In this document: positions 44,540-56,410 of the stretch, in pieces
Layout: the number at the start of each line of letters is the position of its first letter
Numbering within the stretch: position 1 is the first letter of the stretch
Source of the DNA: Kuschelorhynchus macadamiae
Lineage: Eukaryota > Arthropoda > Insecta > Coleoptera > Curculionidae
NCBI GenBank assembly: GCA_030620095.1
Contig: JAUTXW010000066.1
Span: forward strand, 248,001 to 312,000
Length of the DNA: 64,000 nucleotides
Reading direction: 5' to 3'
Made by a program: the position numbers and the translations under genes
The notes under the pieces: model-generated
Databases searched by the model: none
Told to the model about the DNA's origin: nothing
Seen by the model: the letters and a program-made list of their open reading frames with translations, nothing else

Positions 44540-46435
44540 TTAATTAACCATATTTCTAAATTATGGTTTAAAGTGTATATCTTTTTATTCACCCTGTATT
44601 AAACATTAAAGTTTCAAACTTGGTGATGTGGTACAGTAAAATTTTATGTATCCGTGGCATATCAAAAAATTAAATCTGCATGCCTCGTTTTTTTTTTTGG
44701 CAGTACCATATTAAATTTTGGTTTATTTACAAGCTCACGTAACTTTTAGTTCTCCCACTACAATACAACAAACTTTTCAACTCTGCCTAGGGCTTCAGAA
44801 AGCAGAAGCACTGATCTATCAGGAAAAAAATTTTTGTTAAAATCGGTTAAATAATAACATAAATACATGCATTTGAAATTAACATTAAAAATCAGTGATG
44901 CATTGTAAGTATTGACTAGTGTACTAGCCAACACAGAATTTAATTAAATTTGCTTCAATATTTAAATTGCAAATATCTAAGTGTTCATCGTCTCGGACGC
45001 CACATCCAGATAATATGGCGAATGTAGGTAAGCGTTCTATATTGTTATGACGTTCATCTCCTCCCTTTATCGTGTATTATCAGAAAGTAATCCCAGTTTG
45101 GCACGGTTTAAAGCAATGAACTATTGTTTTTTTAAGTGTATTAATAATTGTTAAAAACATAAGGAATATAATAATATATAATAAACCATCCTCAAGTTAT
45201 CCCAAAAACTACGAATAATTAGAAATATTTACTCCAAGCTTCAAATCACATTGTCTCATTTTAATGTAGGTGTCTCTCAATATGACTCTAGAATCTGGAT
45301 AAAAAGAAGATATAACTTTTTGAGCAAATAAAGTGTTAAATTAATTACAATATTTTTGGCAGATAAAAGTTTTTTAAAATAGATATTTTTTCACTATGTT
45401 TCAAATTTACATTACTTATATTCCTAGCATTCGTTTATCTTTATCTTTACAAAAATATAATTCGAGTAGTAATAGTAGTGAACAAAATATTCGGAAATTT
45501 AAACAAACTTAGATTCGTCAATATTTATAATATAATAACATCGGGTGCGTAAGTAGTTCATGTTTTGAACCTGAAAACAAACTCAAATTCGTCAATATTT
45601 ATGACTAGATCTTAGTACTACAGTTCTTAATTGATATGACTATATTTTTTAGATAATCCTGAATAACCGGATTTAAAACCAGGATATGATGCTAATAGTT
45701 TAGTCATAATAAATCATGATAATTAACACCCAAAAAACAAAAATATCTTTTATAATTAAAAACATCTTAATCCACAAGGTATTATTTTTTAAAAACACGT
45801 GAGTATAACGAAATGCATAATATCATGAGAAACTGAATGATTTGTAAAGTGTTAGTGTTGCTTCCTTTTTCTATCTCTTCAAAATGAATAAAACAATCAC
45901 TTCTAAAACGGATTTTTAATTCTACGTTTAAAAGGGCCATAAACAGAGGGTCGCTGATAGGTATTAAAACAGTAGATTATTTCCAAAAGTAGCGATAAAT
46001 GTTAGATACAAAATTTTTAGGATTTTTAAAAATCTCTACTAGTAAGGAAAATGTAGATTGGTCATAAAATCGCGGTAAAGCAAAGTTGCATTTTTTAGTG
46101 CAACATCATGTATATTATATGTGCATTAAATGTTTCTTATTGCTGATTATACATTTATCTGGTTTAATAACTTTATCATCTTCAAAGACACCACAGGAAT
46201 TAAAAAAAAAGAAAAACTTTCAATAAGAAGCAATGTATTCCCATAGAGTACAATACGTAATAGAGCCCCCTCTCTCTCTCTGTCTAAAACATTGCTTCTT
46301 ATGGCAAGTGTCAAACGCAAACGAAAATTTCATTCAAATTGCTCAAAGCATCGCGAAGTAATTGATGTACAGATATAAAAAAAATCATTAAATTTCCTTT
46401 ACCCGGAACTTCTTTTCATCATACTGGATTTTTGG
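44540..46435. other. AT-rich stretch without recognisable gene
   Basis: Nearly 1.9 kb without coding signal. It has a small direct duplication ('TTCGTCAATATTTAT' at about 45514 and 45588) and a TCTC run near 46270. Nothing else seen. Confidence 0.55.
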
Positions 46436-46735
46436 GCACAATTTAAAGTTAAACGAATAAGAGTTCTTTACGTTGATTTTTTTAAGAAAATATTAGGCTG
46501 CCATTTTGTTCCGCCATTTTGAATTTGTACCGCAACTTTACCAGTTTATCTCTATATCACACTTAATGCTTGAATCCAATGAGTAGTTTTTTCAAGTCGA
46601 TCTTTTAAATATTTTATTAGACCTCCCTTTAGTTTTGCTGTTTTATATTCATACCAAAATGTTATCAGTTCATTCTTATGTAACAACTGATTTTTGTGTA
46701 AAATTTAAGGAAACTGAATAATTAGTTTTTTTGCC
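46436..46735 (+). repeat. Dispersed CCGCCATTTTG repeat fragment
   Basis: Contains 'GGCTGCCATTTTGTTCCGCC', 'TACCGCAACTTTACCAGTTT' and 'TTTTTCAAGTCGATCTTTT', degenerate units of the family at 181-2610. The GACA block is lost here. Confidence 0.65.
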
Positions 46736-48245
46736 GTTACTTGACTAACAAGTTCACAGATAGCAGCACTAGTACTAAGCCCTCCACAAATGCAAATTGA
46801 CTTTTAGATAGAACATTGTTTTCTGTAAAGAATTTAATAAGTCCATTCTTCAGACATTCTTCAAAAATTTTTCCAAAGTTATTCATTAAGCTTATGGGTC
46901 TAAAGTTGTGTATATCATGTTTATTGCCTGCTTTATGGATTGGAGTAACAACGGTCGTTTTAAACTGACTGGGACAGGGACAATGCTAGTTCTAAAAATT
47001 AAATTTATAATGTGAGCCAGTGGCCTGAGGATGTGCTTATGAATGTTCTTTATAATCTTTGAGGGTACTCCATCGATTCCAGGAGCACTATCCTTTTTCA
47101 ACGAATGTATGTGATCAATAATCTCTGACTAACTGGATAAAGAAACATAGAAGAGCATGATGCTTGCTTTATCGTAATGTCATTTACTGGTAAGATCTTG
47201 TCCGCCATATTTATGCCTACAGTTATAAAATAATTGTTACAGTGATCAGCCATTACTTTGTCATTGTCGAATGTGGTTTCATTATGTCTAATATGTATAT
47301 TATCAATTATTTTATTTCTTTGTTGGTTTGTTGCCTCTGAAACAATTTTGTAGATCTCTTTAATATGTTTTCCATTTTTTTTGTATTTTGTTTTTAAAAT
47401 AATTATATTTACATTTAGCGATCGGTTTATTTAAGGAATTACGATATAAATTGTACTGATTTTTCAATTCTTCATTGTGAGACTGCACTAATCTTTTTTC
47501 ATTTTGTCTCTCTTTTTTATAGAAATTATTAACCTATTTGTTATCCATGGCTTTATCTTGTTGTTCGCTTTAATTTTAATAGTTTTATTTATTTTTGCTC
47601 CAGTATATAGGCGCATAAATATTTCATAAAAAGTGTTTGTCGCTGATTCCGAATCAGCAGAGTTCAAAACAGTCTCCCAGTCTTCTGTTTCAAATAATAC
47701 TAGTAATTTGTCATTGTCGGTTTTTTCTACATTAATAATACTTATTTTTTTTTTGTATTTTATTTGTCTGGTATTTCATAAACATATTTAGCATAATGGG
47801 GTAGTGGTTAGTCAAATCCGCGTCCAACACGAAAGGTTGATACTCTAAACTGTTCGTTTTCAATTTGTTACGTACGAAAATGTGGCCAATACATAATGCT
47901 GCCTCTGATGTAAATCTGGTATAACATCTAATTAGAGGAGCAAATCCTAAAGCATTTAAGGTAGATAAATATAAATTTAAATTTTCGTTATTACTATCAC
48001 AAAGATTAATATTAGTGTCACCCACAAAGATTTCAATTTGGTTTTTTAAACTGCCTACAAAATATGTTTTAATATCTTCAAACAAATTGTATGTTAGTTG
48101 AGGGGGACTGTATAAGCAGATGATGCCAAAAGTAACATTCTAAAGACTACTAGTTACCATGGACCTGATTAGTTTACAATCTGAAACTTCGATATTTAAG
48201 TTTTCTTTTGCGTAAATAAGCATACCGTCATTTTTGTTATAATTT
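46736..48245 (-). pseudogene. LINE fragment: endonuclease end, linker and RT start
   Basis: Minus strand from 48085: QIEIFVGDTNINLCDSNNEN (endonuclease GDxN), LSTLNALGFAPLIRCYTRFT, CIGHIFVRNKL, DADLTNHYPIMLNMF (His region). The linker at 47.1-47.7 kb is degraded. The RT start is at 47101-46892 (APGIDGVPSKIIKNIHKHIL), then in the next frame PIHKAGNKHDIHNFRPISLM, NNFGKIFEECLKNGLIKFF and SKSQFAFVEGL. It stops before motif A. It is of the same general kind as the LINE split by H5 at 53-56.4 kb. Confidence 0.75.
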
Positions 48246-48289
48246 GCGCCATTATAATTAATAAATAAATAAAAAATTTTTTCGTTGAT

Positions 48290-49150
48290 TTTTTACAAAT
48301 TTGGCCGTTATTTTGTTTCGCCATCTTGAATTTGTATCACAAATTTACCAGTTTATCTCTGTAGGACACTTAGTGCTTGCACAAAATTTAAAATAGATTT
48401 AATAAGTAGTATTTTCAGACTGATTTTTTAAATATTTTAAAAGTCCGCCATTTTGTTTTGCTGTCTTATATTCATACCAGTTCATTCCTATGTAACGCTT
48501 AATTTTTGTACAATATTTGAGATTAATTGGATTATTAGTTTTTTTAACGATTCACGAGGCCGCCATCTTATTCCGGCATATTGGATTTTTACTAAAATAC
48601 TACCAGGTCATCCCCATTTGACCCTTAATTGTTGACTAAAATTTGAAGTCAATCTGGTAAGCAGTTTTTAAGCTATGCTGCAAACTGACAGACAGACAGA
48701 CAGACCGACAGATAGACCGACGGGATTAATAAAACATATTTTTTGGTATCTAGGGAGACTAAAACGTGAAGATATGTAAATTCTGAGAGGGTAATTTTAT
48801 ATACGAATACAAACATTTTATTTAGCCGCCATTTTGTTCCGTCATCTTGAATTAGTACCACAATTTTACTTGTTCATTTCTATACTACATTTAGTTATGG
48901 CACACAATTTGAAATCGATCTACTATATAGTTTTTCAGGCCGAAATAATTTATTTAGCCGCCATTTTGTTTCGCCATTTTGAATTTCTGCTAAAGTGTTA
49001 ATTTTTTACCAAAAGATTTTTAGCTATTCGGCGAACAGACAGACCGACAGACAGGCAGACCGATGGAATTGAATAAAACACGTTTTTCGACATTTAGGGA
49101 CCCTCAAACGTAGAGCTCTGAAAAAATCTCGGAAGGTCACTTTTTCACGA
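48290..49150 (+). repeat. Dispersed CCGCCATTTTG/(GACA)n repeat, about two units
   Basis: 'GGCCGTTATTTTGTTTCGCC', 'GTCCGCCATTTTGTTTTGC', GACAGACAGACAGACCGAC at 48690 and again near 49040, 'GACATTTAGGGACC'. Plus-strand orientation as in 950-2610. The ORFs inside are not genes. Confidence 0.75.
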
Positions 49151-49167
49151 TTTTAAACTTAATTAAA

Positions 49168-51644
49168 CAGGAGCAGTCCATGGAAGCAAGAGAAATAGTG
49201 CTTCCCCAAAAAAAATTACAAAACATCTTCTAAAATGTAATATTTGAAATAGGGAACCATTAACATTAAGTTTATATTAAAAACGCTAAAATATTATCTT
49301 AATTATCAAGCCCATAATAAATGCGGGCTTGACTCCGACCGAGAGACAATAGAAAATGGAATAGAACCTAGGCGGGCCGCTAGCTTCTCTGCAGCCAAGT
49401 CCTGTATGCTTGATTTCCTGTGAAACGAGCCAGAGGTTAGTGAACTTTCTAGCGGCTGTCGGTAATGACGTTGAAAATGTTGGAGAATTTAGTAAGAAGA
49501 GTGTGTGTAAATGTGTGATGTGTGTCTTAATAATAAAGGGATTTTCAACATTAAACTTCGCTGATAAGCTTTAAATAATTTCCAAGGGAAAGGCAAAACC
49601 GCCTATGAAAAATTTAACCACAAAAATAAAAAACCGTATTAGACATTTTTATCCGGAAAAACAATACGAACAATTTAAATGGCTAACAGGGTGTGAAAAT
49701 ATAAGTAAATTATTTTGTTGGCCATTTTTACTTTTTGAAAATGAAAAATGTCTCTGGAATAAAACTGGTTTTTGCGATTTAAACAATTTCCATAAAGCTG
49801 TAAAAAGACACATTATGTCCAAAGCGCATTTGCAGGCCATCATAAAACAAAAAGTCTTCGGCAAAACCAGAATTGAACACGCCCTTAATAAACAGTTTAA
49901 AATTAGTCACCGCCAACACAATGAACTAGTCGATAAAAATAGGCAAATATTAAGAAGACTTATCGATGTTGTTTGTTTTCTCGGACAGCACGAATTTTAG
50001 ATGTCATGACGAAACAAGGGTTTCTTCAAATAGAGAAAATTTTCAAGATTTACTCAGTTTAATGGCTAAATATGATGATTGCTTAAAAAATTATTTAGAG
50101 CAGTCTAGCGTTTTTCGCGGAACGTCGAATCGAATCCAGAATGATCTAGTTTCCGCTGTTGCAACCATTATTCTAAAAAGAATTAAGCAGGAGATTGGCG
50201 AGGCGCGGTTCATTGCCATTGTTCAGGACGAAACAACTGATATCACTAATTTTGACCAATTATCTATAGTAATACGCTACGTTAAATCGGACGGAAGTAT
50301 TCAAGAGCGATTTTTAGGTTTTAAGATGCATTATATACCGTAGTTTATAACGTTACTAAAGAAATTAATGGAGAGAAAAAATTAGTTGCTCAAAGCTATG
50401 ATGCAGCTGCAGTGATGACAGGACAATTAGGGGGTCTGCAAGCTAAAGTTTGAGAAACTTTCCAAGTGCTGTGTTTGTCCATTCTTTTGCTCATAAATTA
50501 AATTTAGTTTTATCCTAGTCCATCAATCATATTAAAGAGTGTAAAGTATTTTTCGTTAGTTTAAGTGGCATGGCTGCTTTTTTTTCCAAGTCAACAAGAC
50601 GTACACAAGCTTCGGACTCCATTGTCCATAAACGATTGCCCAAAGTAGCTCCTACTACGTTGAACTATAATGGCAGACTTGTGTTAACAGTATCTGAAAA
50701 TCGTGAATCACTGACTGAACTATTTGAGAATATAATAGAAAATAATGAAACGTGGGACTCAGAAGCAATAAATAGTTCAAGGGGGTTTTTGGACTGTTTG
50801 AAACGAGATTTTAATTTTAATTATTTGTTGAACATATTTTCAGAAATATTTCCATTCTCGGACAATGTTTTTAATATATTACAAACTAAAACAAATGATA
50901 TTGCTTTTTGCCTAAAAAAAGTGGATGATTTTAAGTCCATGTTAAGCCAAAAAAGAGATGACTTTGACCTATTTTGGGAGAAAACGATGACGTTAAATGT
51001 AGAGCCACAAGCCAAGCGTCTTCGAACAGACAAGGTGGAAGATGTTCAAACATCATACAGACGCCTCTTTTATGAAATAATCGATCAATTTCAGCAACAA
51101 TTAAAGTATAGATTTAACGGTTTAAATGATTTTAAATTCCTCGAGCTCTGCAATTTTCATGCATTTAAAGGAAAAACGTTTCCAGAAGATGCATTTAAAT
51201 CTCTTCTTCTTCATTATGGACAGTTCTTCGACCGAGTGTTAGTGCGATCTGAACTAAAAGTGATTTATGCAACTGATGACAGCGCAAAAAATAACGCTAA
51301 GGAACTAATGCAATTTTTAAAAGACAAGAAGCTGGAAGATGCCTACACCGAAGTGTCGAAATTGTGTGAATTAGTATTGACAAGTTCATCAGTAGAACGC
51401 AATTTTTCAATACTTAAACGTATAAAAAATTTCGTGAGGAATTCAACGGAGCAGGAGAGACTTTCGCATACATCGTTGTTGTTCATTGAAAATAAACTTC
51501 TCCAAAATATGTCGGAGCATCGACGTTTTTTTGATGACGTCATTGACGAATTTGCAAAAAATGATCGAAGAATCGAATTAGATTACAAATAGGTAAGTTT
51601 CTAAAAATGGCTTCCCTTTCTTAAAATTTAACCGCACGCCCCTG
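49168..51644 (+). mobile_element. hAT H4 (ZMYM1-like family) with perfect 8-bp target duplication
   Basis: Left end CAGGAGCAGTCCATGG (a shortened CAGGGGCGTGCAGTCC), right end reading, reversed, CAGGGGCGTGCGGTTAAAT. TAATTAAA is at 49160-49167 and again at 51645-51652, an exact 8-bp duplication. The right flank of the dispersed repeat continues across it. Confidence 0.92.
49467..51592 (+). pseudogene. hAT H4 transposase (ZMYM1-like), best preserved family copy
   Basis: Pieces: NVENVGEFSKKSVCKCVMCV, KNRIRHFYPEKQYEQFKWLT, the zinc-finger region CENISKLFCWPFLLFENEKC, KAVKRHIMSKAHLQAI (49605-50000); RFIAIVQDETTDITNFDQLS (49966-50343, DUF4371-type, next frame); KEINGEKKLVAQSYDAAAVM (about 50360); and the long 3' frame 50570-51592 ending SSSVERNFSILKRIKNFVRN, RRFFDDVIDEFAKNDRRIEL and DYK-stop. 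Disablements: a stop near 49575, one at 49998, frameshifts near 49990 and 50343, a stop near 50453 and one near 50516. ZMYM1-like proteins of this kind are hAT-derived; whether this family still has an active source copy cannot be seen here. Confidence 0.85.
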
Positions 51645-51652
51645 TAATTAAA

Positions 51653-52339
51653 CTATAATAATTGTTCAATAGATTAAGTACAGCCGAAATAACCAAATAT
51701 GGTATTTCCTCTCTTTGAACACCTCACGATAGTAAACAAATCTACCACACCCCAACATCCGGAAAAAGTAGGATGTATCTTTTTTACGCCAGATCTAAAA
51801 TTACATACGGAAAAAATAATCTGCGACCACCTACAATAGACGGTCAAAAGTACACGACCGCATTACTAAGTGTAAATATGCTATTTTGGTTACGTCATTG
51901 AAACCTTTACATGCCGTAAATACCGAATTGATGGAATTCTGCTTTTTTTTCGTGCGTACTTTATTTAGCTTAATATAAGATGGAAATTACAAATTGATAA
52001 AAGGTTCACTGAAAGATTACTGTTGTTCCCTTTACAGAAAGACATTCTTTTATCAAAAGTTTGAGTTAACAAAGCAACGTAAAATCGGCCTTATCTCAAG
52101 TTACATTGAAATCTTTGACTTTATATTTATTTCAAATGGCCATTTATTTACAAATACAGCGCAAAAAAGGTGGGGAAAACTTTATTATTTACCAGTGGCC
52201 AAAGCAGGGATTTTGCCTCTCCCGCAGATTCTATTAGGACTCTATGGATGGGCATTTTATCGATATACTTATAGTTATCGATATATCGAATATCTTTTCA
52301 AAAAAAAAATTCTTATTTTAATAATATTGAATATTTCAT
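51653..52339. other. Stretch without recognisable gene
   Basis: The 116-codon ORF at 51994-52344 is rich in Phe, Tyr, Ile and Lys, with no domain; I do not treat it as a gene. Confidence 0.5.
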
Positions 52340-52605
52340 GTTAAATATAATCAAAATTTTAAAAGATCGTTTTGAAGGGAATTTTCAAGATGGCGGCACT
52401 TCCGGTTATACCGGAAGTAGACGTCAACTTTCTTTTTTTAAATAGAACACCCTGTATATTATGTAAAAAAATCAGGTTTGCAGGTCTAGACATAACTATA
52501 AATGTCTGCTTATCGAAGTCTCTATTATTTATTTGCGGGTGACTTCCTTGTCCAAAAGGATCCACTTTAATGGCCTGTGCTGATATTTTTATAATAAATA
52601 AATAT
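52340..52605. repeat. MITE-like fragment with ETS-like palindrome
   Basis: Contains CACTTCCGGTTATACCGGAAGT (52397-52418) within 'CAAGATGGCGGCACTTCC' and then 'AATAGAACACCCTGTATATT', a common insect MITE end. It shares the palindrome, but not the full sequence, with 22486-22680. Confidence 0.45.
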
Positions 52606-53012
52606 AGGGTGATCAAAAACTGACCTTATAAATATACTTTAAAAAATCGTTAAAAGTTACTTTTTTTAAATAGAAACTCCCAATTTTTATAATTTTATCT
52701 TATTTAATACTTAAAATAAGGGCGACTTTGTATAAAGCTGCCCATTCCAAAAATTTGTAGTTTTTGAGTTATTGACGATTTAACATTTTTTATTCCAATA
52801 ATGCCAGACGGCTTCTAAGTTTTCTTGTTAGTTGGCCATGATAGTGAAGCCTGGCGAGAACAAAACCAATTGGTTACTATAGAAACGTAATATTTATTGT
52901 CGTTTGACAATTACCTACTAAAATATTATTTATTTATTATAGTAATTATAATTATTAAACTAATAATCATGCCGGGGCGATTAAATTACACACACGAGGA
53001 TTATTTAAATAG
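52606..53012 (+). mobile_element. 5' end of an IS630/DUF4817-type element (fragment)
   Basis: Starts around TAGGGTGATCAAAAACTGAC. 'GGGCGACTTTGTATAAAGCTG' at about 52722 resembles the T2 terminus. A start codon at 52969 opens MPGRLNYTHEDYLN, the usual transposase N-terminus type, then the sequence changes to LINE at about 53013. Confidence 0.4.
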
Positions 53013-53093
53013 AAGAAGAAATACCATCCATACCAGGTGATCCATTATTTTTTAATGAATTAATGAGTATTGTGGTTTCCTTGTCATTTACGG
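53013..53093 (-). pseudogene. LINE RT start, downstream part (other side of hAT H5)
   Basis: Minus strand: VNDKETTILINSLKNNGSPG then MDGISSSI, the 'EIINSLKNKKSPGIDGI' block at the start of the RT domain. It continues in frame from the part at 55872-56410 once H5 and one copy of its target duplication are removed, and is cut at about 53013. Confidence 0.7.
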
Positions 53094-55871
53094 CAGTGGC
53101 GGTTCGTCAGGGTAGGCCTCTGAGGCCGCGCCTCACCCCCAAAATAAAGGAAAAGAGAATTTTTTTATATAACTTTTTATCTATTACCAATTAGAAATAT
53201 ACCTTTTAACAGTTTTACAACATAGTAACATTAAAAAAAAACAAAATATAATCCCATAATAAATATTTTAGAAAATAAATTCTGATCACATCAAAAAACC
53301 GACCGTGCAAACCCATTCCTAAAGAAAGTGCTCTCGAATGAGGCGGAATAATTTTAGCTTGGAAAGTTTCGACTTCTGACCTATTTATCAACGGCCGGTG
53401 CCGATGCCGGCGAGTCACCTGATTACGACAGAGCGGGATGGCGATTGCCGATGCACGCGTTTTCTATTGCATTCTTGAGGCGATAAATCTGTAGCTTGGA
53501 TATGCTTTTATTGGTTATTTAAATCACATGACTAGCGAAATATTCCAACGGCTTCTTTTTACGTGGTGCGTGCGGCTGGGAAAGAAATAGGAAATAGATT
53601 GCGATAATCGCTGATTGAGGGCGTTCTGTCTTTTAAGGTGAATAGATACGCGTCAGTAAGTTTTTGTTTTGTTTTGATTTGGTAAGTTGGACCGTTCCAT
53701 TTTTTGTATTTGCTTTTTGCTTTTGAAATGAATGCTATTCACGACATTATTGCTTCATTAATTGAAACGCCTTTTTTAAGAAGAAGCGAAACTGAAAAGA
53801 AACAGATATTAGGTAGCCGTCCGACGCCGAAAATTTTAGCAATATTTAACGATAAGAGGCAAGGTAAAAAATATTCAAGAACTTTTCAAATATCTTGGTA
53901 TGAAACTTATAGGTGGCTATGCGGAAGTATTTATAAAGAAAGCTTATATTGTTGGCCTTGTATTTTATTAGGTTGCGTCAAAAATAATTGGAGTTCAGGG
54001 GGCGGATATTCGGATTTAAAAATTTTTTCACGAGTAGTAAAATCGCATGAAAGTTCAAGAGAGCATATTAAAAATTCGGTAGCACTTACAAGACTGGAGC
54101 AAAATAGGGCGACTATTGCGGATGCACTACAAGAAAATGCAAGTCTTAATAAAATTGTTTATAATGAAAATGTTCAAAAAAACCGTTTATTATTAAATTA
54201 TTTAATTGATGTTACTATTACTTTGGGTAAACAGGACTTGGCATTTCGAGGTCATAATGAGGCAGAGAGCCTTTTTCATTTAATACAAAACAGCTTAGAG
54301 CCTTATGACTTTAAAAATAAATTGGTCGCGCAGTGTTACGATGGGGCTAGTGTTATGGCAGGTGAAATAAATGGGCTTCAAACAAAAGTTAGATCTATTG
54401 CTCCTTTAGCTATGTTTACTCATTGTTGCGCCCACAGATTAAATCTAGTTTTACAACAGGGAACAAAACTGATTATCCAAAGTCGTATATTTTTTGCCAC
54501 TTTATTAGGAATACCAAATTATTTCCACCAATCACCAAAACGGTCTTTTGTGCTTAATCAGATAGTAGGTAAAAGAATTCCGCGAGCTGTAGAAACGCGA
54601 TGGTATACACGGTCTAAAATTTTAAACTTAGTGGCTAATGAATGGGACAATTTAATTATAGTATTTGAAACTATTATTAATGACTTAAGTTCTGGAACAG
54701 AATCTATTAATGGTGCAAAAGGATTTCTAAAGCATTTTAATGATTTCGAATTTTGCCTTTTAACGTAAATTTATAAACAAATTTTTAGTTGCACTGATGT
54801 ACTGTTTCAAATATTACAGTTAAAGCATTTAGATATAAATTACTGCATTTCGCAAATAAACCTTGCCAAGCAACGAATTATTGAATTTAGAAACGAGGAC
54901 CATTTCAAAGAACTTTTCAATATTGCTAAAAAAGCCACTATTCTGCCAACTAACACACGTCGAGGGCAATGTTCTAGCGATATTTTTACTAAATATAAAA
55001 TATTATATTTGGAAATAATAGATTGTATAATTCTTTAACTAGGGACGCGGTTTGAAAATTTAAATAATTTAAATTTCTTTGCTTTAGTCGATTGCACAAA
55101 ATATTCGGAATATGTTAAATGTTTTCCAGACGACTTATTAAATAATTTATTAAAAAATTATCCAAACATTTTTGACAGAGATAGATTAAAGAATGAGCTT
55201 TCTGTATTGTATAAGGATGAACAATTTTCAAATTTAGATGTTGAAAAAAGTCTAGCTTTGTTATTTAAAGATTTTAAAGCAATTTTTGCGGAAGCATATA
55301 AGCTTTTTAATTTAGTTTTAACTATTCCCGCAACAAGTGTATCGGCCGAACGAAATTTTTCATGTCTTAAACGGATCAAAACCTACCTAAGAAACACAAT
55401 GACACAGGAACGGCTTTCGGGTTTAGCAATGATGTTAATAGAGCAGGAATTACTGTCAGAACTTAGTGAAGACCAAAACTTTTACGACCAAATTATAGAT
55501 AAATTTGCAACCTTAAAAGACAGACGTATAGATTTAATGTACAAAAAGTAGTTTTTTTATCTTATTTCATACAACTATTTATTTTAAGTTTTAATAAACT
55601 AAATTATGTTTTTATTATCGCAATCACCGCTATATTTTAGTGATAGGTGTACATATTTTACTCGTTTTGTTTACTTTTTATTTACTTTTTTTAGAGTTTA
55701 TTTTTTTAGTTTTTAATGGTTTAGTAGGGCTATTGGCGATGACCTCCATTAAAAAAAAAGGTCAACGCGTCGCAGAATAATACCTCATGGGTGACGTGGA
55801 AATTTATTCACATTTAAACAAAATTAACCTCATGTAGCCTCACCCTTCAATATACTCACGAGCCGCCACTG
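53094..55871 (+). mobile_element. hAT H5 (second ZMYM1-like family) with perfect target duplication
   Basis: Ends CAGTGGCGGTTCGTCAGG and, reversed, CAGTGGCGGCTCGTGAG. The flanks ATTTACGG (53086-53093) and ATTTACGG (55872-55879) are identical. 2,778 bp. It is a different family from H1-H4 (different termini and distinct protein sequence) and is inserted in a LINE. Confidence 0.95.
53728..55551 (+). pseudogene. hAT H5 transposase (ZMYM1-like), two stops plus loss of the DETTD region
   Basis: ATG at 53728: MNAIHDIIASLIETPFLRRS. Zinc-finger region YRWLCGSIYKESLYCWPC with VVKSHESSREHIKN; then LLLNYLIDVTITLGKQDLAF. After HLIQNSLEPYDF it jumps to KNKLVAQCYDGASVMAGEIN, so the DUF4371 middle part that normally holds the DETTD-type motif is deleted in frame. 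FTHCCAHRLNLVLQQGTKLI and PRAVETRWYTRSKIL follow, then a TAA at 54766; the same frame resumes IYKQIFSCTDVLFQILQL, has a second stop near 55037, and ends SVSAERNFSCLKRIKTYLRN, DKFATLKDRRIDLMYKK-stop. One frame throughout, so it may be relatively young. Confidence 0.88.
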
Positions 55872-56410
55872 ATTTACGGGTTTAAGATACATAGACCTAA
55901 TATTATTGTAGGTAACTTTAATTGGATTCGCAGGAGCTTCAATTTGTTTAGACATATTGTCCTCAGTTGTAGTAAAACAATTGTTGCAGTAGTTCGACAA
56001 GTCGTAGTCATTTGAAAATACTCCTCCATTACTGTTTATTATTTCAACTTTATCTGATTTATTATCTGTTTTTTCATTGGTGGCATCTTTAATTAGGTTA
56101 TATATTTTTCTAGTATTATTATAATATATGTTAATTTGATTTTTATAGTAAGAATTTTTTGTATTAATGATAATTTTATTAAGTGAATTTCTGTAAGTTT
56201 TATATTGAGTTTCATGTTAAGTACTATAATTCTTTAACAAAGTTTTTTTTTAATTTGTCTTTATGTTTTATAGAACTTATAGCTCCCAATGTAATCCAAG
56301 GTATTAGCTTTTTGTGTTTTTTTCTAACATTATTCGTAAGTTTAGATTGTCATAGGTATTCGGAAAAGGTACCGATAAACTTTTGTGTAGCAAGTTAATA
56401 AATTTAACAT
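55872..56410 (-). pseudogene. LINE endonuclease-RT linker, upstream part (cut by hAT H5)
   Basis: Minus strand: KLIPWITLGAISSIKHKDKL (the 'PWIT.GI..SI..RDKL' block before RT), then a degraded linker, INSNGGVFSNDYDLSNYCNN, CFTTTEDNMSKQIEAP, SMYLKPVN. It matches the region just before the RT domain, which continues at 53013-53093. Confidence 0.7.

Noticed and set aside
46260..46290. TCTCTCTCTC run considered as a regulatory GAGA-type element
   Set aside because: Short simple repeat with no nearby gene or promoter; nothing supports a function.
51994..52344. 116-codon ORF on the plus strand
   Set aside because: Low-complexity Phe/Tyr/Ile/Lys-rich translation with no domain, start context or neighbour support; probably chance in AT-rich DNA.
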